Positions 35,194 to 43,106 of a DNA stretch of 64,000 bases are shown here, piece by piece (within the stretch, counting starts at the first letter, position 1; every line of letters starts with the position of its first letter). A model generated the notes under the pieces. That model saw nothing but the letters and a program-made list of their open reading frames with translations. It was not told the origin of the DNA and made no database searches. A program made the translations under genes and the position numbers. The stretch covers positions 87,721 to 151,720 of the forward strand of contig VAWU01000024.1 of assembly GCA_005888325.1 (NCBI GenBank), written 5' to 3'. This DNA is from Actinomycetota bacterium. Lineage in GTDB: Bacteria > Actinomycetota > Acidimicrobiia > Acidimicrobiales > AC-14.

Positions 35194-35222
35194 CGACAAG
35201 CACACGCCGGAGACGGCGTGCG

Positions 35223-35261
35223 CTACGGAATTACGATGATCGTGGGCGTGGTCACAACCAC
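35223..35261 (-). CDS. Leader peptide of the leuB operon
   Basis: A 12-codon frame starting GTG reads V-V-V-T-T-P-T-I-I-V-I-P then TAG. An alternative start is the third codon (GTG 35255), 9 bases after the TACACT box, which suits leaderless initiation. Five of the last six residues are Ile, Val or Thr, suiting a sensor of branched-chain tRNA charging. No leucine codon is present. Confidence 0.6.
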   Translation of the reverse strand: MVVTTPTIIVIP

Positions 35262-35307
35262 CCCAGTGTAGTCCGACGTACCGGCAGCCGCCTACTAGCC
35301 TCGCGGC

Positions 35308-35775
35308 ATGCCCGAGACGCACCTGTCCCAGGATGCCTACGAGCGGCTGAAGGCCGAGCTCGACGACCTCACCACCCGCGGTCGCACCGAGATCGCCCGC
35401 CTCATCGAGCGGGCCCGGGAGATGGGCGACCTGAGCGAGAACGGCGACTACCACGCGGCCAAGGACGACCAGGGGAAGATGGAGGCGCGCATCCGTCAGC
35501 TCCAGCACCTGCTCGACCGGGCCGTGATCGTCGACCGCGCCGACCCCGGGGGGAAGGTGGCCACCGGCTCGATCGTCGCCATCCGCTACGACGGTGACGA
35601 CGAGGTCGAGCGCTACCTCGTCGGGTCCATCGAGGAGCGGCGCGACGACATGGCGGTCATCTCACCGGGGTCGCCGCTCGGCCGGGCGCTCGTGGGTCAC
35701 CAGGCCGGCGACACCGTCGAGTACGCGGCGCCGAGCGGCACGCTCAAGGTCGACATCGTCGAGGTCGGCGCCTGA
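35308..35775 (+). CDS. greA: Transcription elongation factor GreA
   Basis: About 155 residues. GreA stimulates transcript cleavage by backtracked RNA polymerase. The N-terminal antiparallel coiled coil carries the acidic tip in MGDLSENGDYHAAKDDQG, and the C-terminal FKBP-like domain includes GSIVAIRYDGDDEVERYLVG and SPLGRALVGHQAGDTVEY. Length is standard. TAGCCT lies 6 bases before the ATG, suggesting a leaderless mRNA. It is divergent from leuB and may be co-transcribed with the hydrolase gene 2 bases downstream. Confidence 0.95.
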   Translation: MPETHLSQDAYERLKAELDDLTTRGRTEIARLIERAREMGDLSENGDYHAAKDDQGKMEARIRQLQHLLDRAVIVDRADPGGKVATGSIVAIRYDGDDEVERYLVGSIEERRDDMAVISPGSPLGRALVGHQAGDTVEYAAPSGTLKVDIVEVGA

Positions 35776-35777
35776 CC

Positions 35778-36647
35778 GTGACCGTCGGCGCACCGCCTCT
35801 GCCGCCGGGCCGCCGAGTCGAATTGCCCGGCCGGGGCACCACGTTCGTGCGCGAGGTCACCGGCCCGCCGGGCGCGCCCGCGCTCATCCTCCTGCATGGG
35901 CTGGGCGCCAACGCCGACCTCAACTGGTTCACCTGCTTCGGCGCGCTCGGCCGCCACTTCCGCGTGGTCGCCTTCGACCAGCGCGGTCACGGTCGCGGCA
36001 TCCGCGTCGGCGTCCGCTTCCGCATGTCCGACGCGGCCGACGACACGGTCGCGGTTGCGGACGCGCTCGGCATCGACCGCTTCATCGTGGTCGGCTACTC
36101 GATGGGCGGGCCGGTCGCGCAACTGACCTGGCACCGTCATCGCGATCGCGTTGCGGGCCTCGTGCTGTGCGCCACCAGCCGCGACTTCGGCGGTTCGCCG
36201 CGTGAGCGCATGGCCTTCGCCGTCCTGCCCGGTCTCTCGGCGGCGCTGCGCGTGGCGCCGTACCGCGTTCGGCGGAACGTGATGGGCGGGGTCATCAGCG
36301 GCCGCCTCGGCGACGGACCGCTCGCCCGCTGGGCCGCGACCGAGCTCGGTCGCAACGACCCGGCAGCCATGATGGCTGCTGCCGCGGCGCTCGGGCGCTT
36401 CTCGTCGCGTGCGTGGATCGGCGAGGTCGACGTGCCGACCGCCGTCGTCGTCACCCTGCGCGACTCGCTCGTCCCACCCCACCGCCAGCGCAAGCTGGCC
36501 GACGCCATCCGTGGTGCCACCGTGCACCCGGTCGACGCCGACCACGGCGCCTGCGCGGCCGCCCCGAGCCGCTTCGTTCCCGCCCTCGTCGACGCGTGCC
36601 GCTCCGTGGCGGCACGTGCCGTCTTCGCCCCCAGCCGACTCAGCTGA
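35778..36647 (+). CDS. Alpha/beta-hydrolase
   Basis: About 289 residues. Typical fold with ALILLHGLGANADLNWF (oxyanion HG), FDQRGHGRG, nucleophile elbow GYSMGG, a basic cap region, and a C-terminal DSLVPPHRQ acid loop and ADHGACAA catalytic His. Substrate unknown; it resembles the general hydrolases with lipid or ester substrates common in Actinobacteria. The GTG follows the greA stop by 2 bases, so it is co-translated with greA. Its 3' end overlaps the convergent regulator gene by 8 bases. Confidence 0.8.
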   Translation: MTVGAPPLPPGRRVELPGRGTTFVREVTGPPGAPALILLHGLGANADLNWFTCFGALGRHFRVVAFDQRGHGRGIRVGVRFRMSDAADDTVAVADALGIDRFIVVGYSMGGPVAQLTWHRHRDRVAGLVLCATSRDFGGSPRERMAFAVLPGLSAALRVAPYRVRRNVMGGVISGRLGDGPLARWAATELGRNDPAAMMAAAAALGRFSSRAWIGEVDVPTAVVVTLRDSLVPPHRQRKLADAIRGATVHPVDADHGACAAAPSRFVPALVDACRSVAARAVFAPSRLS

Positions 36648-37275
36648 CGCCCGCGAGGGCGTCCTCGATCTCGCGCGCGGCGCGCATGACCGCCTTGGCA
36701 TAGCGGCGCCCCGGCGCGCGGGTCGTTCGCTGGATGGGTCCCGACACGCTCACGGCCGCGCGGACGCGGCCCTCGGTGTCGACGACCGGCGCGCTGACCG
36801 ACGCCACGCCGGCCTCGCGCTCGGCCACGCTCTCGGCCCAGCCCCGGCGCAGCGCGGCCGCTTCCCCCGACAGGACCTTGCCGGCCGAGCCGCGGTCGAG
36901 CGGGAGCCAGGCGCCGACGGGCACGATCGTGCGCAGCTCGTTCGGCGACTCGAGCGCGGCGACGCAGAGACGACGGTTCCCGCGGCGCACGAAGAGCTGC
37001 ACGCTCTCGCCCGTGCTGTGGCTGAGCGCCTCGAGCGCGGGTCGGGCCAGCTCCGGCAGGGCCGCGGCATCGAGGCGGGGCCCGACCGCGAAGCGCCCGT
37101 CGGGGGTGCGGCGCACCAGGCCGTGCACCTCCAGCGCCCGCGCCAGCCGGTGGGCGGTGGCGCGCGAGAGACCGGTGGCGTCGACCAGCTCGGCCAGCGA
37201 CCGGGGCTCGTCCTCGACCGCCGCGAGCACCGCCATTGCCTTGTCGAGCACGCCGACGCCGCTTACACTGTCCAC
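36640..37275 (-). CDS. IclR-family transcriptional regulator (NdgR/LtbR-like) of leuCD
   Basis: About 211 residues. An N-terminal winged HTH ([37 protein letters not shown]) and a C-terminal IclR effector domain ([47 protein letters not shown]) are complete. Position divergent to leuC matches the conserved actinobacterial regulator NdgR/LtbR, which controls leucine synthesis. Its promoter and a perfect palindrome overlap in the 41-bp gap, predicting autoregulation plus control of leuCD. GTG start lies 6 bases after TAATCT, so the mRNA is probably leaderless. Effector unknown. Confidence 0.88.
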   Translation of the reverse strand: MDSVSGVGVLDKAMAVLAAVEDEPRSLAELVDATGLSRATAHRLARALEVHGLVRRTPDGRFAVGPRLDAAALPELARPALEALSHSTGESVQLFVRRGNRRLCVAALESPNELRTIVPVGAWLPLDRGSAGKVLSGEAAALRRGWAESVAEREAGVASVSAPVVDTEGRVRAAVSVSGPIQRTTRAPGRRYAKAVMRAAREIEDALAGVS

Positions 37276-37310
37276 GTGACAAGATTAGAGTCTCACAATA
37301 TGAGACGCAA
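37276..37310. promoter_or_regulatory. Overlapping divergent promoters and IclR operator between the regulator and leuC
   Basis: A perfect palindrome GTCTCA-N5-TGAGAC occupies 37290-37306. Plus strand: -35 GTGACA (37276-37281), 17-bp spacer, -10 TATGAG (37299-37304) for leuC. Minus strand: -35 TTGCGT (37305-37310), 17-bp spacer, -10 TAATCT (37282-37287) for the regulator. The palindrome lies in both spacers and covers the leuC -10, so one bound dimer could control both genes. The sequence resembles known NdgR/LtbR-type sites containing TGAGAC. Confidence 0.8.
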
Positions 37311-37316
37311 GCGACG

Positions 37317-38732
37317 ATGACGCGAGCGACGACGAGGAAGACCCTCAGCGAGAAGGTGTGGGACCGCCACGTCGTGCATCGCGCGGAGGGCGAGCCCGAC
37401 GTGCTCTACATCGACCTCCACCTCGTGCACGAGGTCACGTCGCCCCAGGCGTTCGACGGTCTCCGCCTCAACGGCCGCACCGTGCGCCGGCCCGACCTCA
37501 CTCTCGCGACGATGGACCACAACGTCCCCACGACCGACCTCACCCAGCCCGTCGCCGACCCGATCTCGGCCAAGCAGATGGACGTGCTGCGGTCGAACTG
37601 CGAGGAGTTCGGCATCACGCTCTACGCCCGTGGTGATCGCAACCAGGGCATCGTGCACATCATCGGGCCCGAGCAGGGCCTCACCCAGCCCGGCATGACG
37701 GTCGTCTGCGGCGACAGCCACACATCGACCCACGGCGCGTTCGGTGCGCTCGCGTTCGGCATCGGCACGAGCGAGGTCGAGCACGTGCTCGCCACCCAGA
37801 CGCTTCCCCAGAGCCGGCCGGGAACCATGGCAGTCAATGTCGACGGCACCCTGCCGCGCGGCGTCACGGCCAAGGACGTCATCCTCGCGATCATCGGGCG
37901 CGTCGGCACCGGTGGTGGCATCGGCCACATCGTGGAGTACCGGGGCTCCGCCATCCGCGCCCTGTCGATGGAAGGGCGCATGACCGTCTGCAACATGTCG
38001 ATCGAGGCCGGTGCGCGCGCGGGAATGGTGGCGCCCGACGACACGACGTTCGCGTACCTCGAGGGCCGTCCACACGCGCCCGCCGGCGGAGCATGGGAGC
38101 GGGCGCTCGACGAATGGCGTGCGCTCACCACGGACGACGGCGTGGCCTTCGATCGCGAGGTCACACTCGACGCGAACGCGCTGCAGCCCCACGTGTCGTG
38201 GGGGACCAACCCGTCGCAGGTCGCGGCGATCGGCGGCGTCGTGCCCGACCCCGCCTCGTTCCCGGAGCCCGCGGCACGGGAAGCAGCCGAACGCGCGCTC
38301 GTGTACATGGGCATCGAGGCCGGGACGCGCATCCACGACATCGAGGTCGACACGGTGTTCATCGGCTCGTGCACCAACTCGCGCATCGAGGACCTGCGGG
38401 CCGCAGCCGAGGTGGTCGACGGTCGCCGGGTGCGGCCGGGCCTCCGAGCCCTCGTCGTGCCGGGGTCGGGTCGGGTGAAGGAGCAGGCCGAGGCGGAGGG
38501 CCTGCACCGAGTCTTCACCGCCGCAGGCTTCGAGTGGCGGGAGCCGGGCTGCTCGATGTGCCTGGCCATGAACCCCGACAAGCTGGCCCCGGGCGAGCGG
38601 GCCGCGTCGACGTCGAACCGCAACTTCGAGGGGCGCCAGGGTCGGGGCGGGCGCACCCATCTGGTCTCCCCCGCCGTCGCGGCCGCCACCGCCGTCGCCG
38701 GGCACTTCGTCACGCCCGAGGAGCTCGACTGA
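37317..38732 (+). CDS. leuC: 3-isopropylmalate dehydratase large subunit
   Basis: About 471 residues, aconitase family. With LeuD it isomerises 2- to 3-isopropylmalate. It has [12 protein letters not shown], the [20 protein letters not shown] block, and the three [4Fe-4S] ligand cysteines in [10 protein letters not shown] and [10 protein letters not shown]. Length is standard. The ATG is only about 6 bases downstream of the predicted transcription start, and its stop overlaps the leuD ATG (TGATG), so subunits are co-translated. Controlled by the IclR operator upstream rather than by an attenuator. Confidence 0.96.
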   Translation: MTRATTRKTLSEKVWDRHVVHRAEGEPDVLYIDLHLVHEVTSPQAFDGLRLNGRTVRRPDLTLATMDHNVPTTDLTQPVADPISAKQMDVLRSNCEEFGITLYARGDRNQGIVHIIGPEQGLTQPGMTVVCGDSHTSTHGAFGALAFGIGTSEVEHVLATQTLPQSRPGTMAVNVDGTLPRGVTAKDVILAIIGRVGTGGGIGHIVEYRGSAIRALSMEGRMTVCNMSIEAGARAGMVAPDDTTFAYLEGRPHAPAGGAWERALDEWRALTTDDGVAFDREVTLDANALQPHVSWGTNPSQVAAIGGVVPDPASFPEPAAREAAERALVYMGIEAGTRIHDIEVDTVFIGSCTNSRIEDLRAAAEVVDGRRVRPGLRALVVPGSGRVKEQAEAEGLHRVFTAAGFEWREPGCSMCLAMNPDKLAPGERAASTSNRNFEGRQGRGGRTHLVSPAVAAATAVAGHFVTPEELD

Positions 38733-39325
38733 TGCAGCCCGTTCGCGTCGTCACCGGCACCGCCGTGCCTCTCGACCGCTCCGACGTCGACACCGACCAG
38801 ATCATCCCGAGCGACTGGCTCAAGCGCGTCGAACGCACAGGCTTCGGTGCCGGTCTGTTCGCCGAGTGGCGTGACGACCGGTCGTTCGTCCTGAACGACG
38901 CGAGATACGCGGGGGCCGGCATCCTCGTCGCCGGCGCGAACTTCGGCACCGGCTCCTCGCGGGAGCACGCCGTCTGGGCGCTGGTGGACTACGGCTTCCG
39001 GGCGGTCGTGTCACCGCGCTTCGCCGACATCTTCCGCAACAACTGCACGAAGGCGGGCCTCCTGCCGGTGCAGGTCGACGCCGAGGTGGCCCGCAGCCTG
39101 ATGGACGCCATCACGAACGACCCGACGCTGGAGCTCACGATCGACGTCGAGCGCGGCGCCCTGTCGGCACCTGCGGCCGGCATCGAGACCACGTTCCCGC
39201 TCGACGAGTTCACCCGCCACCGCCTCCTCGAGGGCCTCGACGACATCGGCCTGACGCTGCGGAACGCCGATGCCATCGCCGACTACGAGACCCGCCGGCC
39301 CCGGTGGATGCCCACGACCGGGTGA
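38732..39325 (+). CDS. leuD: 3-isopropylmalate dehydratase small subunit
   Basis: About 197 residues, the swivel domain of isopropylmalate isomerase. Motifs: VPLDRSDVDTDQIIPSDWLKR, the ANFGTGSSREHAVWAL block typical of LeuD, and FADIFRNNCTKAGLLPV. It forms a heterodimer with LeuC, whose gene overlaps it by one base. The next gene, ubiA-like, starts 18 bases later with its own promoter-like hexamer. Confidence 0.96.
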   Translation: MQPVRVVTGTAVPLDRSDVDTDQIIPSDWLKRVERTGFGAGLFAEWRDDRSFVLNDARYAGAGILVAGANFGTGSSREHAVWALVDYGFRAVVSPRFADIFRNNCTKAGLLPVQVDAEVARSLMDAITNDPTLELTIDVERGALSAPAAGIETTFPLDEFTRHRLLEGLDDIGLTLRNADAIADYETRRPRWMPTTG

Positions 39326-39342
39326 CCCACTAGGTTGCGGGC

Positions 39343-40371
39343 ATGACCGACGTCACCGCGCCGTCGTCGTCCCCAGGGCTGCTCACCCGATGGCGCGAGG
39401 TGTTGCGCACCACGAACCCGCCTGCGGGTCGCCTCGACGTGGTGTCGAAGTGGCTGGTGCTGACGCGCGCCGCGGTGCTGCCGATGACGCTGACGGCCGG
39501 CGCGGTCGCGGGCCTGCTCGCGGCCCGCGCCGACGGCTTCAGCCCCGGCCTGTTCACGCTCGCGCTCGTCGGCATCCTGCTCGCACACGTGTCCAACAAC
39601 CTGATGAACGACCTGTTCGACGTCGAGGTCGGTTCCGACACCGAGACCTACCCGCGCGCCCTCTACGCGCCTCACCCGGTGCTGTCGGGGATGATCAGCC
39701 GCGGCGGGCTTGCCGGTGCGGCGCTGGTCGTCAACCTGATCGACCTGGCCATCATGCTGGTGCTCTTCGTCGCGCGGGGCTGGCCCGTGCTCGCGTTGGG
39801 CGTGGCCGGCTTCGCGTTGAGCGCGGCGTACACGGCGCCTCCCCTCCGCCTGAAGAAACGGGGCCTGGGCGAGCTCGACGTGCTGTTGGTGTGGGGCCCG
39901 CTCATGGTCGGCGGGGCGTACTACTCGGCCGTGGGCGAGCTGCCGTGGCGGGTGTTCGCGGCGTCGATCCCCTACGGCCTGCTGTGCACCGCCGTGCTCA
40001 TGGGCAAGCACGTCGACAAGATCCCGTGGGACGAGCCCCAGGGCATCCGCACCCTGCCCGTGCTGCTCGGCGAAAGGCGGTCGCGCCGGCTCACGCAGGG
40101 CCTGATGGCGGCGTTCTACCTGACGGTCGTGGCGTGCGTGGTGGCGCGTGCGCTGCCCTGGCCCGCCCTGCTGGCGTTCGGGGCGTTGCCGGTGCTCGTG
40201 CGGACGTGGAAGGCCTTCGACGCGCCGCGGCCCGAGCGGCCGCCGCCCCTCTTCCCGGTCTGGCCGCTGTGGTTCGCGGCGATCGCGTTCGTCCACACGC
40301 GGCGGGCCGGTGCGCTGCTCGTGCTCGGCCTGGTCGTCGCCGCCGTGGCCAACGTGACGATCAGGGCTTGA
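39343..40371 (+). CDS. UbiA-family membrane prenyltransferase
   Basis: About 342 residues with about eight to nine membrane helices. The first Asp-rich motif is in HVSNNLMNDLFDVEVGSD and the second in MGKHVDKIPWDEPQG, both needed to bind Mg-prenyl diphosphate. It may belong to menaquinone or another quinone/lipid pathway (MenA-like), but the acceptor cannot be told and no men genes are adjacent. TAGGTT lies 6 bases before the ATG. Its 3' end overlaps the convergent methyltransferase gene by 11 bases. Confidence 0.85.
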   Translation: MTDVTAPSSSPGLLTRWREVLRTTNPPAGRLDVVSKWLVLTRAAVLPMTLTAGAVAGLLAARADGFSPGLFTLALVGILLAHVSNNLMNDLFDVEVGSDTETYPRALYAPHPVLSGMISRGGLAGAALVVNLIDLAIMLVLFVARGWPVLALGVAGFALSAAYTAPPLRLKKRGLGELDVLLVWGPLMVGGAYYSAVGELPWRVFAASIPYGLLCTAVLMGKHVDKIPWDEPQGIRTLPVLLGERRSRRLTQGLMAAFYLTVVACVVARALPWPALLAFGALPVLVRTWKAFDAPRPERPPPLFPVWPLWFAAIAFVHTRRAGALLVLGLVVAAVANVTIRA

Positions 40372-40972
40372 TCCCGGCGAGCAGCGCCAGCTCCCGCCAC
40401 TTCCAGAAGCACTCGACCTCGGCGAACCCGATCTCGCGCAGCCATCGCAGCTGCGTCTCCACGTCGAGCAGCTGGTTCGAGGGATCCTCGGATGCGCCGA
40501 CCAGCGCGAGGAACTCATCATGCAGGTGCTCCGTCGGTGAGCTCACGTGCTCGAGGTTGGCGAACACGCCGCCCGGCTCGAGGAGCTCGAACACTTCGGC
40601 GTAGAGCTCCCGCTTGCGCGCGTGCGAGCAGTGGTGGATGGCGAAGGCCGACACCACCACGTCGAACGACCCCATGTCGGGCAGAGCGGCGTTGAGGTTG
40701 TGGTCGACCACCTCGACGTCGGACCGGCCTGCGTACCGGGTACGCGCGGCGTCGAGCATGGCCGGCGAGAAGTCGACGCCCACTCCGGGTGCGCCGATCA
40801 GGCTGAGGACGTGCCCGTCGCCCGTGCCGAGATCGAGCACCCGGCGGGGGCTCGCGGGCAGCAGCGCCAGCAACTCGTCGTAGGCGATGTCGCGCCGGGG
40901 TAGGAGAGGCGCCCGCTCGAGATAGGCGTGCGCGTGCTCCGCGGTCGCCCACTCGTTCGTCTCAACGCTCAA
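40361..40972 (-). CDS. SAM-dependent methyltransferase (class I)
   Basis: About 203 residues. Motif I RVLDLGTGDGHVLSLIG, then GVDFSPAMLDAAR and DVVVSAFAIHHCSHARKREL, define a class I Rossmann methyltransferase of the type 11/25 group. Substrate unknown. The TTG start overlaps the leuA TGA by 4 bases, so it is translated together with leuA under the same attenuator. Why a methyltransferase is coupled to leucine synthesis is not evident. Confidence 0.82.
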   Translation of the reverse strand: MSVETNEWATAEHAHAYLERAPLLPRRDIAYDELLALLPASPRRVLDLGTGDGHVLSLIGAPGVGVDFSPAMLDAARTRYAGRSDVEVVDHNLNAALPDMGSFDVVVSAFAIHHCSHARKRELYAEVFELLEPGGVFANLEHVSSPTEHLHDEFLALVGASEDPSNQLLDVETQLRWLREIGFAEVECFWKWRELALLAGIKP

Positions 40973-42513
40973 GGCCCTATCTCCTTGGCCCGCTCCTCGT
41001 CTCGCGCGCGCACCCGCACGACCTTGTTCACCGCGCTGAGGTACGCGCGGGCCGATGCCTCGACGACGTCGGTCGAGACCCCTCGACCCGACACCTTCAC
41101 GCCGTCCGCCTCGAGCTGGATGATCACGTCACCCAACGCGTCGACACCGCCGGTGACCGAGGAGACGTTGAAGTCGGTGAGACGGCCCTCGACGCCGGTC
41201 GCGGCCCTGATCGCCTGGCAGGCCGCGTCGATCATGCCGTCACCCTCCGACGACGCCTCCAGCTTCTCGCCGCCGCGGCCCAGCACGACGCGCGCCCTCG
41301 GCACGCCGACGGTGCCGCCGGCCACCTCGAGCGCCTCCAGGGTGAACGCCTGGGTCACGCTCGTGCCCAGCTCCTCGGCGACGATCGCCTCGAGGTCGGC
41401 GTCGGTGATCTCCACCTTGCGGTCGGCCAGCTCCTTGAAGCGCGTGAACGCGGCGTTCAGCGCGTCGCCCTGGATGGTGATGCCCATCTTCTGCAGCGTG
41501 TCGCGGAAGGCGTGCCGTCCGGAGTGCTTGCCCAGCACGATCTGCCGGCCGGTCTGCCCCACCGACGCGGCGTCGATGATCTCGTAGGTCGTGCGTTCGG
41601 CCAGCACACCGTGCTGATGGATGCCCGACTCGTGGGCGAAGGCGTTGCGACCGACGACCGCCTTGTTGTACTGGATCGGATAGCCGGTGAGGCGCGAGAC
41701 GAGACGCGACGTGCGCGCCAGCTCCTCGGTGCGCACGCCGGTCTCCAGGCCGTCGAACTGGTCGGGCCGGATCTTCAGGGCCATCACGACCTCTTCGAGC
41801 GCGGCATTGCCGGCCCGCTCCCCCAGCCCGTTGACGCAGACCTCGACCTGCCGGGCTCCGGCCTGGATGCCGGCGAGCGAGTTGGCGACGGCGAGCCCCA
41901 GGTCGTTGTGGCAGTGGGTGGAGGTGACGTAGTCGCCCTTCACCTCTCGCCGCACGTACTGGATGAGCGCGCCGAAGTCCCAGGGGATGCCGTAGCCGAC
42001 CGTGTCCGGGATGTTCAGCGTCGTCGCCCCGGCGTCGACCGCCGCCTGCAGCACCTCGATCATGAACTCGAGCGGCGTGCGGGTGGCGTCCTGGGGGCTG
42101 AACTCGACGTCGTCGGTGTGCTCGCGCGCCCGGCCGACCCCGCTCCTGGTCTCGGCGACGACCTGCTCGGGCGTCATCTTCAGCATGTGCTCCATGTGGC
42201 TGGGACTGGTGCTGATGAAGACGTGGATGCGAGCGCGGGCCGCGCCCCGCACCGCCTCCCAGCAACGGTCGACATCGGCCAGCTGGGTGCGCGACAGGCC
42301 CGCGATGACGGGGCCCGCGACCGCGGCCGCGATGGCCTGCACCGCCTCGAAGTCGCCCTGGCTGGCGACCGGGAACCCGGCCTCGATGACGTCGACGCCG
42401 AGGCGCGCCAGCTGCTCCGCGATCTCGAGCTTCTCCGGTACGTCGAGCGAGATGCCCGGCGCCTGCTCGCCGTCGCGCAGGGTGGTGTCGAAGATCGTCA
42501 CTCGTTCGGCCAT
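40969..42513 (-). CDS. leuA: 2-isopropylmalate synthase
   Basis: About 514 residues. It condenses 2-ketoisovalerate with acetyl-CoA, the first committed leucine step. The barrel opens [20 protein letters not shown], with [46 protein letters not shown] and [11 protein letters not shown]. The C-terminal regulatory domain (about 385-505, [24 protein letters not shown]) binds leucine for feedback inhibition in relatives. The ATG at 42513 is the family start. Upstream is a Leu-codon attenuator. Confidence 0.96.
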   Translation of the reverse strand: MAERVTIFDTTLRDGEQAPGISLDVPEKLEIAEQLARLGVDVIEAGFPVASQGDFEAVQAIAAAVAGPVIAGLSRTQLADVDRCWEAVRGAARARIHVFISTSPSHMEHMLKMTPEQVVAETRSGVGRAREHTDDVEFSPQDATRTPLEFMIEVLQAAVDAGATTLNIPDTVGYGIPWDFGALIQYVRREVKGDYVTSTHCHNDLGLAVANSLAGIQAGARQVEVCVNGLGERAGNAALEEVVMALKIRPDQFDGLETGVRTEELARTSRLVSRLTGYPIQYNKAVVGRNAFAHESGIHQHGVLAERTTYEIIDAASVGQTGRQIVLGKHSGRHAFRDTLQKMGITIQGDALNAAFTRFKELADRKVEITDADLEAIVAEELGTSVTQAFTLEALEVAGGTVGVPRARVVLGRGGEKLEASSEGDGMIDAACQAIRAATGVEGRLTDFNVSSVTGGVDALGDVIIQLEADGVKVSGRGVSTDVVEASARAYLSAVNKVVRVRARDEERAKEIGP

Positions 42514-42553
42514 GGGGGTGTGCCTTTCGTGTTCGTGCGTGGGCAACAAAAAA

Positions 42554-42569
42554 CCTCCCGGCCCGGAGG
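42554..42569 (-). terminator. Attenuator terminator before leuA
   Basis: A 5-bp GC-rich stem (CCTCC/GGAGG) with a 6-base loop followed on the minus strand by TTTTTT. It ends about 40 bases before the leuA start codon, so it is a conditional terminator. Confidence 0.7.
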
Positions 42570-42609
42570 CACGAGAGGTCGAGGGGCGAACGCCTGAAGG
42601 CGCTCGCCG

Positions 42610-42666
42610 CTAGGTAAGGAGGAGGATGGAGGTGACGGGCGGGATGCCACAGGCGGAGGGAGACAT
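42610..42666 (-). CDS. Leu-rich leader peptide of leuA
   Basis: An 18-residue frame, MSPSACGIPPVTSILLLT, from ATG 42666 to TAG. The codons just before the end are ATC CTC CTC CTT ACC, giving Ile-Leu-Leu-Leu-Thr. No ribosome binding site is evident, fitting leaderless initiation 9 bases after the putative -10. It resembles classic leu operon leaders in layout. Confidence 0.75.
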   Translation of the reverse strand: MSPSACGIPPVTSILLLT

Positions 42667-42696
42667 GCGCGTAGCATCGTGACAGGGGGGACGACC

Positions 42697-42744
42697 GCCG
42701 TCAAGCAGGTACGCCGTCAAGCAGGTACAAGGTCAAGCAGTCAG
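42697..42744. repeat. Three 16-base direct repeats carrying TTGAC boxes
   Basis: The 16-base unit gccgtcaagcaggtac occurs twice exactly (42697-42712, 42713-42728) and a third time degenerate (42729-42744). On the minus strand each copy contains TTGAC, the core of a -35 box, and the copy nearest leuA is the predicted leuA -35. Between two divergent genes, the array may be a regulator site or replicated promoter elements. Confidence 0.6.
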
Positions 42745-42770
42745 ACTCGGCAAGTCAAGGAGACGTCCCA

Positions 42771-43106
42771 GTGATACGCAGTGCGTTCCGCTTCGGGCTG
42801 CGAGCCACCCTCCTGACGGGTTGCGTCGTGGGCGTGGTCACGTTCGTGCGCCGACGCTCGTCGACCCTCGCGCCCGACGACGGGCCCGAACCCTGGGGCC
42901 GGCGGCCGGTCGCGGTGCCACCCCTCGCCGCATGGGTCGAGCCGCAGGACAAGGCGTGCCCGGCGACGCATCCGGTCAAGGCCAAGCGGTCGAGCAACAT
43001 CTTCCACGTGCCGGGCGGGCTCAACTACGACCGCACGGTGCCCGACCGCTGCTACCGCGACGAAGCGGCCGCGATCGCCGACGGCTTCGTCAAGTCAAGA
43101 CGCTGA
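42771..43106 (+). CDS. Small membrane-anchored sunset-domain protein
   Basis: About 111 residues. A basic N-terminus and one hydrophobic helix (about 10-27) are followed by a spacer and a C-terminal sunset domain: CPATHPVKAKRSSNIFHVPG and YDRTVPDRCYRDEAAAIADG. That domain is often found at the end of nuclease-like or secreted proteins, with two conserved Cys and His residues; its role is not established. AAGGAG precedes the GTG start. Its 3' end overlaps the convergent serA gene by 17 bases. Confidence 0.75.
   Translation: MIRSAFRFGLRATLLTGCVVGVVTFVRRRSSTLAPDDGPEPWGRRPVAVPPLAAWVEPQDKACPATHPVKAKRSSNIFHVPGGLNYDRTVPDRCYRDEAAAIADGFVKSRR

Larger units (their letters stand above)
35165..35270 (-). 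promoter_or_regulatory. Transcription attenuator of the leuB-ilvE-cimA operon
   Basis: On the minus strand, in order: a TACACT -10-like box (35265-35270), a 10-12 codon leader frame rich in Thr, Ile and Val, a 10-bp hairpin (35200-35223) touching the leader stop, and a 10-bp terminator hairpin followed by five T (35168-35193). This order is the hallmark of ribosome-mediated attenuation: stalling on scarce Ile/Val tRNAs would alter folding and let transcription reach leuB. The sensed residues fit ilvE and cimA in the operon. Confidence 0.75.
42548..42704 (-). promoter_or_regulatory. Leucine attenuator and promoter of leuA
   Basis: Minus strand order: -35-like TTGACG (42699-42704), 17 bases, -10-like CACGAT (42676-42681), leader peptide 42610-42666 ending in three Leu codons, a 10-bp hairpin (42585-42608), and a terminator hairpin (42554-42569) with six T (42548-42553). 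Stalling at the Leu codons when charged tRNA-Leu is low would favour readthrough into leuA. The -10 is weak and unproven. Confidence 0.8.

Noticed and set aside
42548..42704. A riboswitch or T-box upstream of leuA
   Set aside because: There is no T-box sequence or specifier loop; the Leu-codon leader with terminator explains the region better.
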